Shown here piece by piece: positions 46,860 through 58,700 of a stretch of DNA of 64,000 nucleotides. Numbering within the stretch: the first letter of the stretch is position 1; every line of letters begins with the position of its first letter. The DNA is from Neodontobutis hainanensis (taxonomy: Eukaryota > Chordata > Actinopteri > Gobiiformes > Odontobutidae): contig JALDNG010000938.1 of the NCBI GenBank assembly GCA_024349245.1, positions 1 through 64,000 of the forward strand, given 5' to 3'. Position numbers and translations under genes: made by a program. The notes beneath the pieces were generated by a model, which had not been told where the DNA came from, made no database searches, and saw only the letters and a program-made list of their open reading frames with translations.

Positions 46860-47631
46860 ACATCTACAGTCTGTTCTAATGCAAGTCTACAGTCTGTACT
46901 ACTGCTCATCTACAGTTTGTTTTACTGCACATCTACAGTCTGTACAACTGCACCTCTACAGTCTGTTCTAATGCCAGTTTACAGTCTGTACTATTGCTCT
47001 AATGCAGTCTGTTCTACTGCATAACTACGGTCTGTTTTACTGCACATCTACAGTCTGTTCTAATGCACATCTGCAGTCTTTTCTAATGCATGTCTACAGT
47101 CTGTTCTACTGCATGTTTACAGTCTGTTCTACAGCGCATCTTAAGTCTGTTCTACTGCACGTCTTCAGTCTGCTCTATTGCAAGTCTACAGTCTGTTTTA
47201 CTGCACATCTACAGTCTGTTCTAATGCACATATACAGTCTGTTCCTATGCAAGTATACAGTATGTACTACTGCTCAACTACAGTCTGTTCTACTGCACGT
47301 CTACAGTCTGTTCTACTGCACCTCTACAGTCTGTTGTAAAGCAATTCTATTAGTGTTTTCTAAAACTCATATACAGTCTGTTCTAATGCTCATCTACAGT
47401 CTGTTCTAATAATTGTCTAGAGTCTGTTCTACTGCACGTCTACAGTCTCTTTTAATAATTGTCAACTTTCTGTACTACTGTACTTCTAAAGTCTCTTCTA
47501 CTGCACATCTAGAGTTTGTTCTAATGGTCGTCTAGAGTCTGTACTACTGGACCTCTACACTCTGTTCTAAAGCATGTCTACAGTCTTTTCTAATACTCAT
47601 GTACAGTCTGTTCTAATGCTTGTAAAGACTG
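46860..47631 (-). repeat. 23-bp satellite in inverted orientation, part 2
   Basis: Continues the inverted array after the insertion. It ends at a palindromic junction near 47600-47665, where CTGTTCTAATGCTTGT is met by ACGAGCATTAGAACAG. Confidence 0.92.
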
Positions 47632-47959
47632 TAGACGAGCATTAGAACAGACTGTAAACGTCTAGTAGAAGAGACTGACAATGTGCAGAAGAATAGACTC
47701 TAGAGATGCAGTAGTACAGACTGTGGACGAGCATTAGAACAGACTGTAGATGTGCATTAGAACAGACTTTAGAAGTGCAGTAGTAGAGACTGTAGATGTG
47801 TAGTATAACAGACTGTAGACGTTTATAAGAACAGACTGTAGACGTGCAGTAGAACAGAGTATAGATGAGCAGTAGTACAGATTGTAGACTTACATTAGAA
47901 CAGACTGTGGATGTGCAGTTAGAACAGACTGTAGATGTGCAGAAGAACAGACTGTAGAC
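47632..47959 (+). repeat. 23-bp satellite, forward orientation
   Basis: About 14 forward monomers between the palindromic junction and the solo LTR. Confidence 0.9.
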
Positions 47960-49894
47960 TGTAGGAATATGGTCTTATTAATTAATAATTAATATGAATA
48001 TTAATTATGAAAATGAATAATTAATATTTTGCTTATCAAAATATTAATTTCTTTCGGGCACCACTCTAGTTTTGAACAGATCCAGAGAAACTGTTTAGTC
48101 TAGTCTCATTATTCTAAAGGAAGTAAATTCTTCTCGTTTGAAAATTAATGAATTAAACATTGAAACAGTAAATGTCTTTATGGGGTTTTATTAAAGATTA
48201 TAAAAATTTAAACAGTGAATAATGACAGGAAATGACACAAAGGGATAATTATTTACACATGAATGGGTAAATCAAAGAACGATAAAACACTTTACTTTCA
48301 GAGGATTTTGTGAAACAAAAGAAAGTAGGCCTATTGATTATTAACTCTATTATTAGATGAGGGGCTGTTACGGAGCGTTTAAAGGGGTTCGATGACGGTT
48401 TCTGAGGCCAAGGCTGTTATGTTTAGACAGTTAGACGCCAAACTTGTGTAACTAACATTTAGACTCACCCTGGGGGTCGTGATTGGTCTCAGATCTTAGC
48501 GACGAGAGGTCTATAGGTTGTCCGGAACCCTGTCGCAACCGTTGACGCGTTTGTCGCCTCCAGGATGGCCTGCTGTTTCCACTCTCCAGAGGGCTGCCGT
48601 GGGCCCGGAGATTCAAAAAGCATCTCGTTACTGTCACAACTAGCCAAGCCTTTTAGCCTCAGCGTCGTACACCGAGTAAAATTGAGTCTTTCAAAGTTAT
48701 TGCGAAGTCCACTGGAGAAGGTTTAGCGGCTGTGTTGCTGGCTTAAACTTGCTCAAGAAAGTTAGATTTTAGTCAAGCTAACTCTTTAGCAGGCAGGAAA
48801 TCTTCAAAAATAAAAGCGAGGCAACTTCCTTTTGTTGGCAGGCTGGCAGGAAGTAAGCTACTTTGAACAGCTGTGTGAAGGAAACTTTATCGCGGCAAGC
48901 TAAACTTGCAGGCTTTAAAGTACAAAGAAAATTTACTTGTTACACGAGGTCCGGAGCTTGTGAGAGGTTCGAGGGCCTATGGCCCTGAGCGGACAAGAGG
49001 TCCAGTGCGAAGTGAAGAGGAGACGAGAGTAGTGCAGAGAGAGCGTGTTTTTGACCAGCGGTCACTTTTAACACTTTTGACAGGGTGTGTCTTACGGAGG
49101 AAGGCATTGCTTTGGGGGAGTTTAAATGTTTAAACTAAGTTTCACCCTATTTTCCTTGGTTTTCGTAAAACACACAAACACATTCGTACTTGCAGGATTA
49201 TGCAAAGAAACATTTGTCAGACTTATTATAAAAACATATATTCATTACATTTTATTAACATAAAACGTAACTCTGTAGGAATGGAAGGAATTAGTTGACT
49301 TGTAAAACTCTGCATCCTGAAACAAACAGTATAATTGTTAGTACATTCACAATCTTTCTAAGTAATAAAATAACAAAATGTCCTTTAATGAAATAACACC
49401 AATGTCCTTCTTGAGTGCAGAGTCATTTGTCTAGTTAAACCAAAAGGGGGTAGTGTTTGACCATGCCCGAGCGACTATGATCAAAGACATTTTCAACTGT
49501 CAATCAGGATTAGAATAAAGTGTTCTCGAGAAAGCTGGATGGACACCTTATCTACAGGATTTACGGCTTTTGGGCATGGCGCCTAGCAGTCTGTGATGTT
49601 CCATGTGTCACCTTTGACACGGTGCTGGGTAGAACGAAGATCCAATTCTTATAAAAGCAAAACAAAGTCATTAATAAGTTTCCTGTCCTTAGCAAAACAC
49701 GTTGGTGTCCTTTTATCTGAAAGAAAACGGGGTTAGCATGTCTTCTTCTCAAGATTTACATCCACGGCCTGTCTCTGGAGGCCGATGGTGAAACAACAGT
49801 TGTTAATCTTGAAGACCCTTAGTGAAACAGTTTGGAGGTCTGTAAGTGATTAAACAAATGTTACGTGTGGCGTTCTGGAGGCTGATCTGCTACA
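47960..49894 (-). mobile_element. Solo LTR related to the ERV
   Basis: 1,935 bp beginning TGTAGGAATATGG and ending CTGATCTGCTACA on the plus strand. Its first 250 bp are clearly the reverse complement of the ERV LTR end (AATATGGTCT, A/T-rich TTAATTATTAA words, ATTTCTTTCGGGCACCA, GTCTTTATGGGGTTTTATTAAAG). No internal sequence, primer site or polypurine tract adjoins it. Flanks AGAC (47956-47959) and AGGC (49895-49898) fit a 4-bp target duplication with one difference. Open frames inside it are not supported as genes. Confidence 0.85.
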
Positions 49895-49903
49895 AGGCGT
49901 TTA

Positions 49904-51698
49904 TGTAGTGAATATGGTCTTATTAATAATTAATATGAATGTTAATTATGAAAATTAATAATTAATATTTTGCTTATCAAAATATTAATTTCTTTCGCAC
50001 CACTCTAGTTTTAGACAGATCTAGAGAAACTGTTTAGTCTAGTCTCATTAATCTAAAGGAAGTAAATTCTTCTTGTTTTCGAACATTTCTTGATATAAAC
50101 AGGAAACATTAATGTCTTTATGGGATTTTATTAAAGATTATACAATGGTGAATAATATGACGGAACATGGTAAAGCATTAAAACACAATAAGGGTTGAAC
50201 ACAATGGGAATACACAGGGATAAACAGTTGCATGGAGGATATGATGAAACCAGGAATGTTTTGTACAGTTTAATCTAGATTGGGGAATTTAAAGGGACTT
50301 TTAACGGGAAAAGGAGATGGAGGCTTGGGGCTAGAGTTTGGACTTTGTAATGCCGCCAAGGCAGTTGTGTCATGTGCGGACTTACTCTGTAGTCAGCGGG
50401 TGCTGGCCCGGTTCGTGTGGTCGATATCAGTGGTCCGAGACGGCGTCCTGAATGTTCTCCAGAAAGTCCGTAACTTGCTGATGAAGCGCTCCACACACCA
50501 GGGGTGCCGTCACGTGCAGATCTCTTCCAGGGGTGGGGTCGCCGTGAACCCAGGAAGAGAACAAAAGCGTCTAGTTGCTGTCCAAACTCGCACGGCCTCT
50601 CATCGGTTGTACCGTGTAAAAGTTGAAGTTTGTGTAGGTTATGTCACGGTCCATGAAAGAGTTCTCAGCTGTTGCTTTGCTGGTTAAAACTTGCTTCTGC
50701 GCGCTCTTTTGGGGAAGAGCAGGCGCTTTAGCAGGCACGGTCTTTAGAACGAAGGAAAGTTAACTCGTTTCCACGAGGCCCAGGTTTCGGCGGCGAGGCA
50801 GTCCTACTGGACCGTCCGCCAGAAGGCCGCAGGCTCACCGAGAAGGGTGAAAGGTGCGAAGGGTGAAGCAGGCTGCCAGAAGGGAGAAGGGAGAAGGGAT
50901 GATTCTCTGGGAGCGTGCCAGTTTTGTCACCTTTGGAAAAGGGGCGTGTCTTACGAAGAAGGGTGTTGCCTTGGCAAGTTTGACTAAAGTTTAAGTGTTT
51001 AAACTAAGTTTTAAAACATTCCTTGCTTCGCAATTTCTTTTGGTTTTTCATAAACACGCAAAACACTTGTACTGCAAAGTTATACAGAGGCATTTGTCAG
51101 GACATGATGGAAACAATTGTTACATTTCCTTAAAACAGAACACAACCTGCAAACAAAACTAGGATGAGGAGTTCTCGCCACGACTCCGTCCTGGAAAAGA
51201 ACAGTATAACAACAGCACATTAATACAATAATTCTTTTATTAAAATAACAAAATATCCTTTGGGGAGAAGTCAATAGTTCTCTGTCCGGTCAAACACAAG
51301 GGGGTAGTGTCTGACCATCAAGTTCAGGGTTTTGGTGTGATCAAACGCATTCCTACGTCCTTCTTGAGTGCTAAAGAAAGTTCTGGGTAAAGCTGAATCA
51401 ACACCCTTTATCTTTAGGATTTACAGTCCTTGGACATGGTGCCAGGATGTGGTGCTGGTCCTGAGTCACCTTTGACCTGGGATGCGTCCTGGCCAGGTTT
51501 TGTCCTGGTCATGTCAACAACGCAGAATAGTTAATCACGGTTTACTGAAGGTTCCTGAGTCCTTAGTAAAACAGTTTGGAGGTCTGTAAATGATAAAAGA
51601 CAGATGTTATAATCCGTGTGGAGTTTTGTGCAAACTCTTGTTTGCTGGGGCCTCTCTGGAAGTGATAAGTGTGGAATTATGGAGACTGATCTGCTACA
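49904..51698 (-). repeat. 3' LTR of coding-deleted ERV
   Basis: 1,795 bp, bounded by TGTAGTG at 49904 and CTACA at 51694-51698. Compared with the partner LTR, differences cluster at CG words, for example GTTTTCGAAC versus GTTTTAAC, and TTTCGCACC versus TTTCGGGCACC. Confidence 0.88.
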
Positions 51699-51709
51699 GT
51701 CCCCCTTTT
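51699..51709 (-). other. Polypurine tract of coding-deleted ERV
   Basis: On the minus strand AAAAGGGGGAC directly precedes the 3' LTR. Confidence 0.85.
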
Positions 51710-52640
51710 CGACACGATGCTGGTTCCACAAGTTTCGTGGTCGACATCCTTGCAGACCAGGGAGTAAGCCACACGTTAAACACACACAAAAGCCTTGGCT
51801 TCACACATATGTACTAATGTAAACCTGATTAAGGGAAACACATTAATCATAATTTGGAGTGGCTTTGTCTGTTTTAGGGGCAAAGTTGGACAGGGTGGTT
51901 AGAGGAGGTACCTAATGGTTATGTTTGATCATAACAAAAGATACAATGCAGAAGTCTTCTCATTGTTAGGCTTTTCACTGAGAGGCTGGTGTCTCTAAGC
52001 GTGTCAGTCATCAGCAAGGTGACCAGTTGCGTGTGTGCATAGTCTACCGCGGAGAGGGTTTCGTTTAGTCTCACTGTTAGTGCTTGCCACTGACAGTGTT
52101 CTTCACGCTTTCCCTGCCGTTTTGGAGTTGCTGTTGTCGTTGGCTGATCTGCGCTTTTTAGAGGAACTGCTAACAATGGTTACAGTTAATTGGGGTTTTA
52201 ACTGTAGAGAGGATTAAATCGATGGAGTCAGATTTAAATTTGTATTGGCTGTTAGCAATTGCCTGTTGGCTGGATGTTAATTTAGGGCTAGCAGTGCTGT
52301 GGTGTGGGTGATGCTAGTCTGTGAAATTAACAATTCAGGAGCAGGGGGTTAAGTCTGTTCAGACGTAACAGCAGTGTTGTCGTGGGTAGCTGTTTTAGTA
52401 AGCTTTTAATGCGTCATTCAATTTAGCAGCTCCTTGAAGTCACAAAGTCACACTTATATTGAGCCAAATTAACTGCATGGGTCAGTAGCAAAGCTACTTA
52501 CAGTACAGGTAATATGTCACAATAATAGTGGAGTTTAGTTTCCTATGTATTGCGCATTTAAGTTATTAAACAGTGTTATCTGTCGGCCGTATTAACAAAT
52601 GTTAATTTACTTATAAGATTAATCACTGAGGTGTTTCAGT
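51710..52640 (-). other. Internal remnant of coding-deleted ERV
   Basis: About 0.9 kb between polypurine tract and leader. The only notable minus-strand frame is 51919-52176 (85 residues, MLAVPLKSADQPTT start). It lies where gag would begin and has a helical central part, but I see no convincing match to the gag of the full element, so I do not call it a gene. Confidence 0.45.
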
Positions 52641-52784
52641 GTCAATGAAAGCTTTAAACTATTCATTAATTATCAAAGCTGTAAGCTTTTCGATCAGCGC
52701 CACTACTTTCAGGAAGGGTGTACTTCCTTTGAGTGACCGCATGAGGGAGGCGTGGAGCTTATCCCTGTGACTTAGTGGTTTAGC

Positions 52785-52885
52785 ACCTCCCTTCCGCTAG
52801 GGGTGATAGAGACTCGGGAGTCTGTGGTTTCGCACCTCCTTTCCGCTAGGGGCGAAAGAGACTCTCGCGAGTCTGAGATTTCCGG
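52785..52885 (-). repeat. 50-bp hairpin repeat in leader of coding-deleted ERV
   Basis: CCGCTAGGGG on the plus strand (CCCCTAGCGG on the sense strand) occurs at 52794 and 52844, exactly 50 bp apart. Next to each is a short inverted repeat: GACTCGGGAGTC near 52811 and ACTCTCGCGAGT near 52861. Counterpart of 21011-21145 in the full ERV. Confidence 0.72.
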
Positions 52886-53375
52886 AGTGACGCTCCGGCC
52901 CGCCCCTTTGGGGTCCTGGCGGGCTTGCTTTCAGCTTCCAGTCAGAGGTTCACTCTGGACGAGTCTACAGCTCTTAAAAAAACAAAAACAGCGGTTTAAA
53001 ACACAGCAGGGCTTTGTACAAGGCCGGTACAAGGCCACGTTTTAAACACAAGCACATTTACCATAGCAGGCTCAAACCACGTTTTTAGACAAAGCGCACG
53101 GCAGCCCACGTGGCTTTTAGGGGAGAGTTTTCACAGTTAGCTAGGCTGTGAAGGCTTCCAGCACGGATTTTTAATCCGTTGAAATACACCCCGGCTTACA
53201 AGCCTTAGGGAGACAAGTTTTCTCATAAATTCCGACGCGGCAATTTTACAACTTGTAAGAGACAATTTTAACTTAATTCTGGTACAACGCAGCAATTAGC
53301 TTTGTCTCGGGCCCATATACACACTTTGGCTAGCGTGTTAGCATGCATGCAACATTTGCAAAGTCTTTGAGCTTT

Positions 53376-53670
53376 TCAGCAGACTCTAAGCAACTTTTGA
53401 CAAGTATTTAATTAATGCTGGAATCTCGCAGCCATTAATAAATTTCATAATTCAAAAAGTCCTTCAGCGGACTTTAAAACAACTTTAATAAGTACTTCTT
53501 AATGCTGGAAGCTCGCAGCCATTAAAAGGATCTCAAAATGGATGCTCTGAAGGTCCACGTGTTTTACACACCCAAACCAATCCACTTCAACAAAGTCTCT
53601 CTGTCTTCAGCAGACTTTTGGCAACTTTAACAAACATTTAATTCATGCTGGAGTCTCGCAGCCATTATTC
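53376..53670 (-). repeat. Three imperfect repeats with inverted core
   Basis: The core AATGCTGGAATCTCGCAGCC (variants) occurs at about 53412-53438, 53499-53525 and 53641-53667, each preceded by a CAGCAGACT-like word about 35 bp upstream. TAATG-CTG at one side and CAGCCATTA at the other can pair, giving a small hairpin in each copy. Part of the leader of the coding-deleted ERV. Confidence 0.65.
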
Positions 53671-53799
53671 AATGTTTGAATTGACGCTTTCGCGTCACTG
53701 TCGTACAGTATCAGACTTTCACGGGTCAGGCCAGCTGACACGGTTTGAAGTCAACACACAATTTCGATAGCGCTTCACATTTGATCACCTAGCGATGAT

Positions 53800-53819
53800 C
53801 ACACACACACACACACACA
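53800..53819. repeat. (AC)n microsatellite
   Basis: About ten AC units inside the leader of the coding-deleted ERV. Confidence 0.9.
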
Positions 53820-53938
53820 GTTAAACGCATCACCAGCTAAAGCACAGCTTAGACACAGCTTTCAGTGGACAGCAATTTGTGTAAAGACTTTAGGTGTTAT
53901 TTAATAATTTCAATGTTTAATCAAGAATATTCTTCCAA

Positions 53939-53956
53939 GGCCTCACGAGGGCACCA
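53939..53956 (-). other. Primer-binding site of coding-deleted ERV
   Basis: Sense strand TGGTGCCCTCGTGAGG, 10 bp inside the 5' LTR. It resembles the full ERV site TGGAGCCCCGGCGTGAGG in length and 3' part. Confidence 0.65.
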
Positions 53957-53966
53957 AAAATAATAC

Positions 53967-55773
53967 TGTAGTGAATATGGTCTTATTAATAATTAATATG
54001 AATGTTAATTATGAAAATTAATAATTAATATTTTGCTTATCAAAATATTAATTTCTTTCGGGCACCACTCTAGTTTTAGACAGATCTAGAGAAACTGTTT
54101 AGTCTAGTCTCATTAATCTAAAGGAAGTAAATTCTTCTTGTTTTAACATTTCTTGATATAAACAGGGAAACATTAATGTCTTTATGGGATTTTATTAAAG
54201 ATTATACAATGGTGAATAATATGACGGAACATGGTAAAGCATTAAAACACAATAAGGGTTGAACACAATGGGAATACACAGGGATAAACAGTTGCATGGA
54301 GGATATGATGAAACCAGGAATGTTTTGTACAGTTTAATCTAGATTGGGGAATTTAAAGGGACTTTTAACGGGAAAAGGAGATGGAGGCTTGGGGCTAGAG
54401 TTTGGACTTTGTAATGCCGCCAAGGCAGTTGTGTCACGTGCGGACTTACTCTGTAGTCAGCGGGTGCTGGCCCGGTTCGGTGTGGTCGATATCAGTGGTC
54501 CGAGACGGCGTCCTGAATGTTCTCCAGAAAGTCCGTAACTTGCTGATGAAGCGCTCCACACACCAGGGGTGCCGTCACGTGCAGATCTCTTCCAGGGGTG
54601 GGGTCGCCGTGCACCCAGGGAAGAGAACAAAAGCGTCTAGTTGCTGTCCAAACTCGCACGGCCTCTCATCGGTTGTACCGTGTAAAAGTTGAAGTTTGTG
54701 TAGGTTATGTCACGGTCCATGAAAGAGTTCTCAGCTGTTGCTTTGCTGGTTAAAACTTGCTTCTGCTTCGCGCGCTCTTTTGGGGAAGAGCAGGCGCTTT
54801 AGCAGGCACGGTCTTTAGAACGAAGGAAAGTTAACTCGTTTCCACGAGGCCCAGGTTTGCGGCGGCGAGGCAGTCCTACTGGACCGTCCGCCAGAAGGCC
54901 GCAGGCTCACCGAGAAGGGTGAAAGGTGCGAAGGGTGAAGCAGGCTGCCAGAAGGGAGAAGGGAGAAGGGATGATTCTCTGGGAGCGTGCCAGTTTTGTC
55001 ACCTTTGGAAAAGGGGCGTGTCTTACGAAGAAGGGTGTTGCCTTGGCAAGTTTGACTAAAGTTTAAGTGTTTAAACTAAGTTTTAAAACATTCCTTGCTT
55101 CGCAATTTCTTTTGGTTTTTCATAAACACGCAAAACACTTGTACTGCAAAGTTATACAGAGGCATTTGTCAGGACATGATGGAAACAATTGTTACATTTC
55201 CTTAAAACAGAACACAACCTGCAAACAAAACTAGGATGAGGAGTTCTCGTCACGACTCCGCGTCCTGGAAAAGAACAGTATAACAACAGCACATTAATAC
55301 AATAATTCTTTTATTAAAATAACAAAATATTCTTTGGGGAGAAGTCAATAGTTCTCTGTCGGTCAAACACAAGGGGGTAGTGTCTGACCATCAGAAGTTC
55401 AGGGTTTTGGTGTGATCAAACGCATTCCTACGTCCTTCTTGAGTGCTAAAGAAAGTTCTGGGTAAAGCTGAATCAACACCCTTTATCTTTAGGATTTACA
55501 GTCCTTGGACATGGTGCCAGGATGTGGTGCTGGTCCTGAGTCACCTTTGACCTGGGATGCGTCCTGGCCAGGTTTTGTCCTGGTCATGTCAACAACGCAG
55601 AATAGTTAATCACGGTTTACTGAAGGTTCCTGAGTCCTTAGTAAAACAGTTTGGAGGTCTGTAAAAGATAAAAGACAGATGTTATAATCCGTGTGGAGTT
55701 TTGTGCAAACTCTTGTTTGCTGGGGCCTCTCTGGAAGTGATAAGTGTGGAATTATGGAGACTGATCTGCTACA
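53967..55773 (-). repeat. 5' LTR of coding-deleted ERV
   Basis: 1,807 bp, TGTAGTG at 53967 and CTACA at 55769-55773. Followed directly by TTTA and satellite. Confidence 0.88.
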
Positions 55774-58700
55774 TTTATTAGAACAGACTGTAGACCTGGA
55801 GTAGAACTGACCGTAGATGAGCAGTAAAACAGACTATAGAATTGCATTAGAACAGACTTTAAAAGTGCAGTAATACAGACTGTAGGCGAGCATTAGAACA
55901 GTCTGTAGAAGTGCAGTATTACAGACTGTAGATGTGCAGTTGAACAGACTGTAGACATTTATTAGAAGAGATTTTAGACCTGCAGTAGAACAGACCATAG
56001 ATGAGTAGTAGTAAAGACTGTAGACTTGCATTAGAACAGACTGTAGATGTGCATTAGAACAGACTGTAGATGTGCAGTAAAAAAGAATGTAGAAGTGCAA
56101 TAGAACAGACTGCAGTAGAGCAGAGGTACAGACTGTAAAATGGCATTAGAACAGACTGTAGAAGTGCAGTTGAACAGACTGTAGACTTGCAGTTAAACAG
56201 ACTTCAGAGCTCAGTAGTACAGACTCTAGATTGGCTTTAGAACTGACTGTAGACGTCCAGTAGAACAGACTGTAGATGTGCATTAGAACAGACTGTAGAT
56301 GTGCATTAGAAGAGACTGTAGAACTTTAATAAAACCGACTAGAGTCGTGCAGTAGAACAGACTGTAGAAGAGCAGTAGAAGAGACAGTGGACTTGCAGTT
56401 GAACAGACTGTAGATGTGCATTAGAACAGACTGTAGATGTGCAGTAGAACAGAATGTAGACTTGCAGTAGAACAGACTGTAGAGCAGCAGTAGTACAGAC
56501 TCTAGACTGGCATTAGAACAGACTGTAGACCTGCAGTAGAACAGACTGTAGAGGAGAAGTAGAACAAACTGTAGAGGTGGAGTAGTAAAGACTTTTATTG
56601 GGCATTAGAACAGACTGTATTCGAGCAATAGAACAGACTATAGATGTGCAGTAGTACAGACTGCATTAGAACAGACTGTGGGAGTATTTGAAGAGACTAT
56701 ATACGTGTATAGAACAGACTGTAGATGTCCAGTAAAACAGACTAATGATGCTGCAGAAGAATAGAATTTAAATGTCCGTTAGTAGAGACTGTAGACGAGC
56801 ATTAGAACAGACTGTGTATGAGTATTAGAATAGACTGTAGACATACTTTAGAACAGACTGTAGAGGTGCAGTAGTACAGACTGTAGACTTGCATTAGAAC
56901 AGACTGTAGATGTGCATTAGAACAAAATGTAGACATACAATAGAACAGACGTAGAGTTGCAGTTTAACAGACTACAGACATGCAGTTGAACAGACTTCAG
57001 AGCAGCAGTAGAACAGACTGTAGACGTGCAGTAGAACAGACTGCAGTAGAGCAGAGGTAAAGAATGTAAACTGGCATTAGAACAGACTGTTGAGGTGTAA
57101 TTGAAATGACTGTAGACGTGCAGTAATACAGACTGTAGACGAGCATTAGAACAGACTGTAGAAGTGCAGTAGTACAGACTGTAGATGTGCAGTAGAACAG
57201 ACTGTAGACGTTTAATACAACAGACTGTAGACCTGCAGTAGAACAGACCGTAAATGAGCAGTAGTACAGACTGTAGACTTGCATTAGAACAGACTGTAAA
57301 TGAGCAGTAGTACAGATTATAGACTTGCATTAGAACAGACTGTGGACGAGCATTAGAACAGACTATAGACTGTAGACGTTTATTAGAACAGACTGTAGAC
57401 CTGCACTAGAACAGACCATAGATGAGCAGTAGTACTGACTATAGACTTGCATTAGAACAGACTGTAGATGTGCATTAGAAACAGACTTTAGAAGTGCAGT
57501 AGTAGAGACTGTAGATGTGTAGTAGAAAAGACTATAGGACGTTTATTAATACAGACTATAGTCGTGCAGTAGAACAGACTGTAGACGTACAATAGAACAG
57601 ACTGTAGAGGTGCAGTTGAACAGACTGTAGACTTGCAGTTAAACAGACTTCAGAGCTCAGTAGTACAGACTCTAGATTGGCTTTAGAACTGACTGTAGAC
57701 GTCCAGTAGAACAGACTGTAGATGTGCATTAGAACAGACTGTAGATGTGCATTAGAAGAGACTGTAGAACTTTAATAAAACCGACTAGAGTCTGCAGTAG
57801 AACAGACTGTAGAAGAGCAGTAGAAGAGACAGTGGACTTGCAGTTGAACAGACTGTAGATGTGCATTAGAACAGACTGTAGATGTGCAGTAGAACAGAAT
57901 GTAGACTTGCAGTAGAACAGACTGTAGAGCAGCAGTAGTACAGACTCTAGACTGGCATTAGAACAGACTGTAGACCTGCAGTAGAACAGACTGTAGAGGA
58001 GAAGTAGAACAAACTGTAGAGGTGGAGTAGTAAAGACTTTTATTGGGCATTAGAACAGACTGTATTCGAGCAATAGAACAGACTATAGATGTGCAGTAGT
58101 ACAGACTGCATTAGAACAGACTGTGGACGAGTATTTGAAGAGACTATATACGTGTATAGAACAGACTGTAGATGTCCAGTAAAACAGACTAATGATGCTG
58201 CAGAAGAATAGAATTTAAATGTCCGTTAGTAGAGACTGTAGACGAGCATTAGAACAGACTGTGTATGAGTATTAGAATAGACTGTAGACATACTTTAGAA
58301 CAGACTGTAGAGGTGCAGTAGTACAGACTGTAGACTTGCATTAGAACAGACTGTAGATGTGCATTAGAACAGAATGTAGACATACAATAGAACAGACGTA
58401 GAGTTTCAGTTGAACAGACTACAGACATGCAGTTGAACAGACTTCAGAGCAGCAGTAGAACAGACTGTAGACGTGCAGTAGAACAGACTGCAGTAGAGCA
58501 GAGGTAAAGAATGTAAACTGGCATTAGAACAGACTGTTGAGGTGTAATTGAAATGACTGTAGACGTGCAGTAAAACAGACTGTAGACGAGCATTAGAACA
58601 GACTGTAGAAGTGCAGTAGTACAGACTGTAGATGTGCAGTAGAACAGACTGTAGACGTTTAATACAACAGACTGTAGACCTGCAGTAGAACAGACCGTAA

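Larger units (their letters stand above)
49904..55773 (-). mobile_element. Coding-deleted ERV relative with both LTRs
   Basis: A 5,870-bp element on the minus strand: LTRs of about 1.8 kb at 53967-55773 (5') and 49904-51698 (3'), TTTA target duplication (49900-49903 and 55774-55777), primer-binding site and polypurine tract in the right places. Only 2,268 bp lie between the LTRs, with leader sequence related to the full ERV but no gag, pol or env domains. It looks like a non-autonomous passenger that keeps cis signals and borrows proteins. The LTRs are close to identical by eye. Confidence 0.88.

Noticed and set aside
50280..50687. 135-residue plus-strand frame in the LTR of the coding-deleted ERV
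   Set aside because: Antisense to the LTR; the partner LTR at 54344-54692 has it broken at CG-linked indels, and no domain is seen.
52803..53045. Plus-strand 80-residue frame
   Set aside because: Antisense to the hairpin repeat and leader of the minus-strand ERV; no family likeness.
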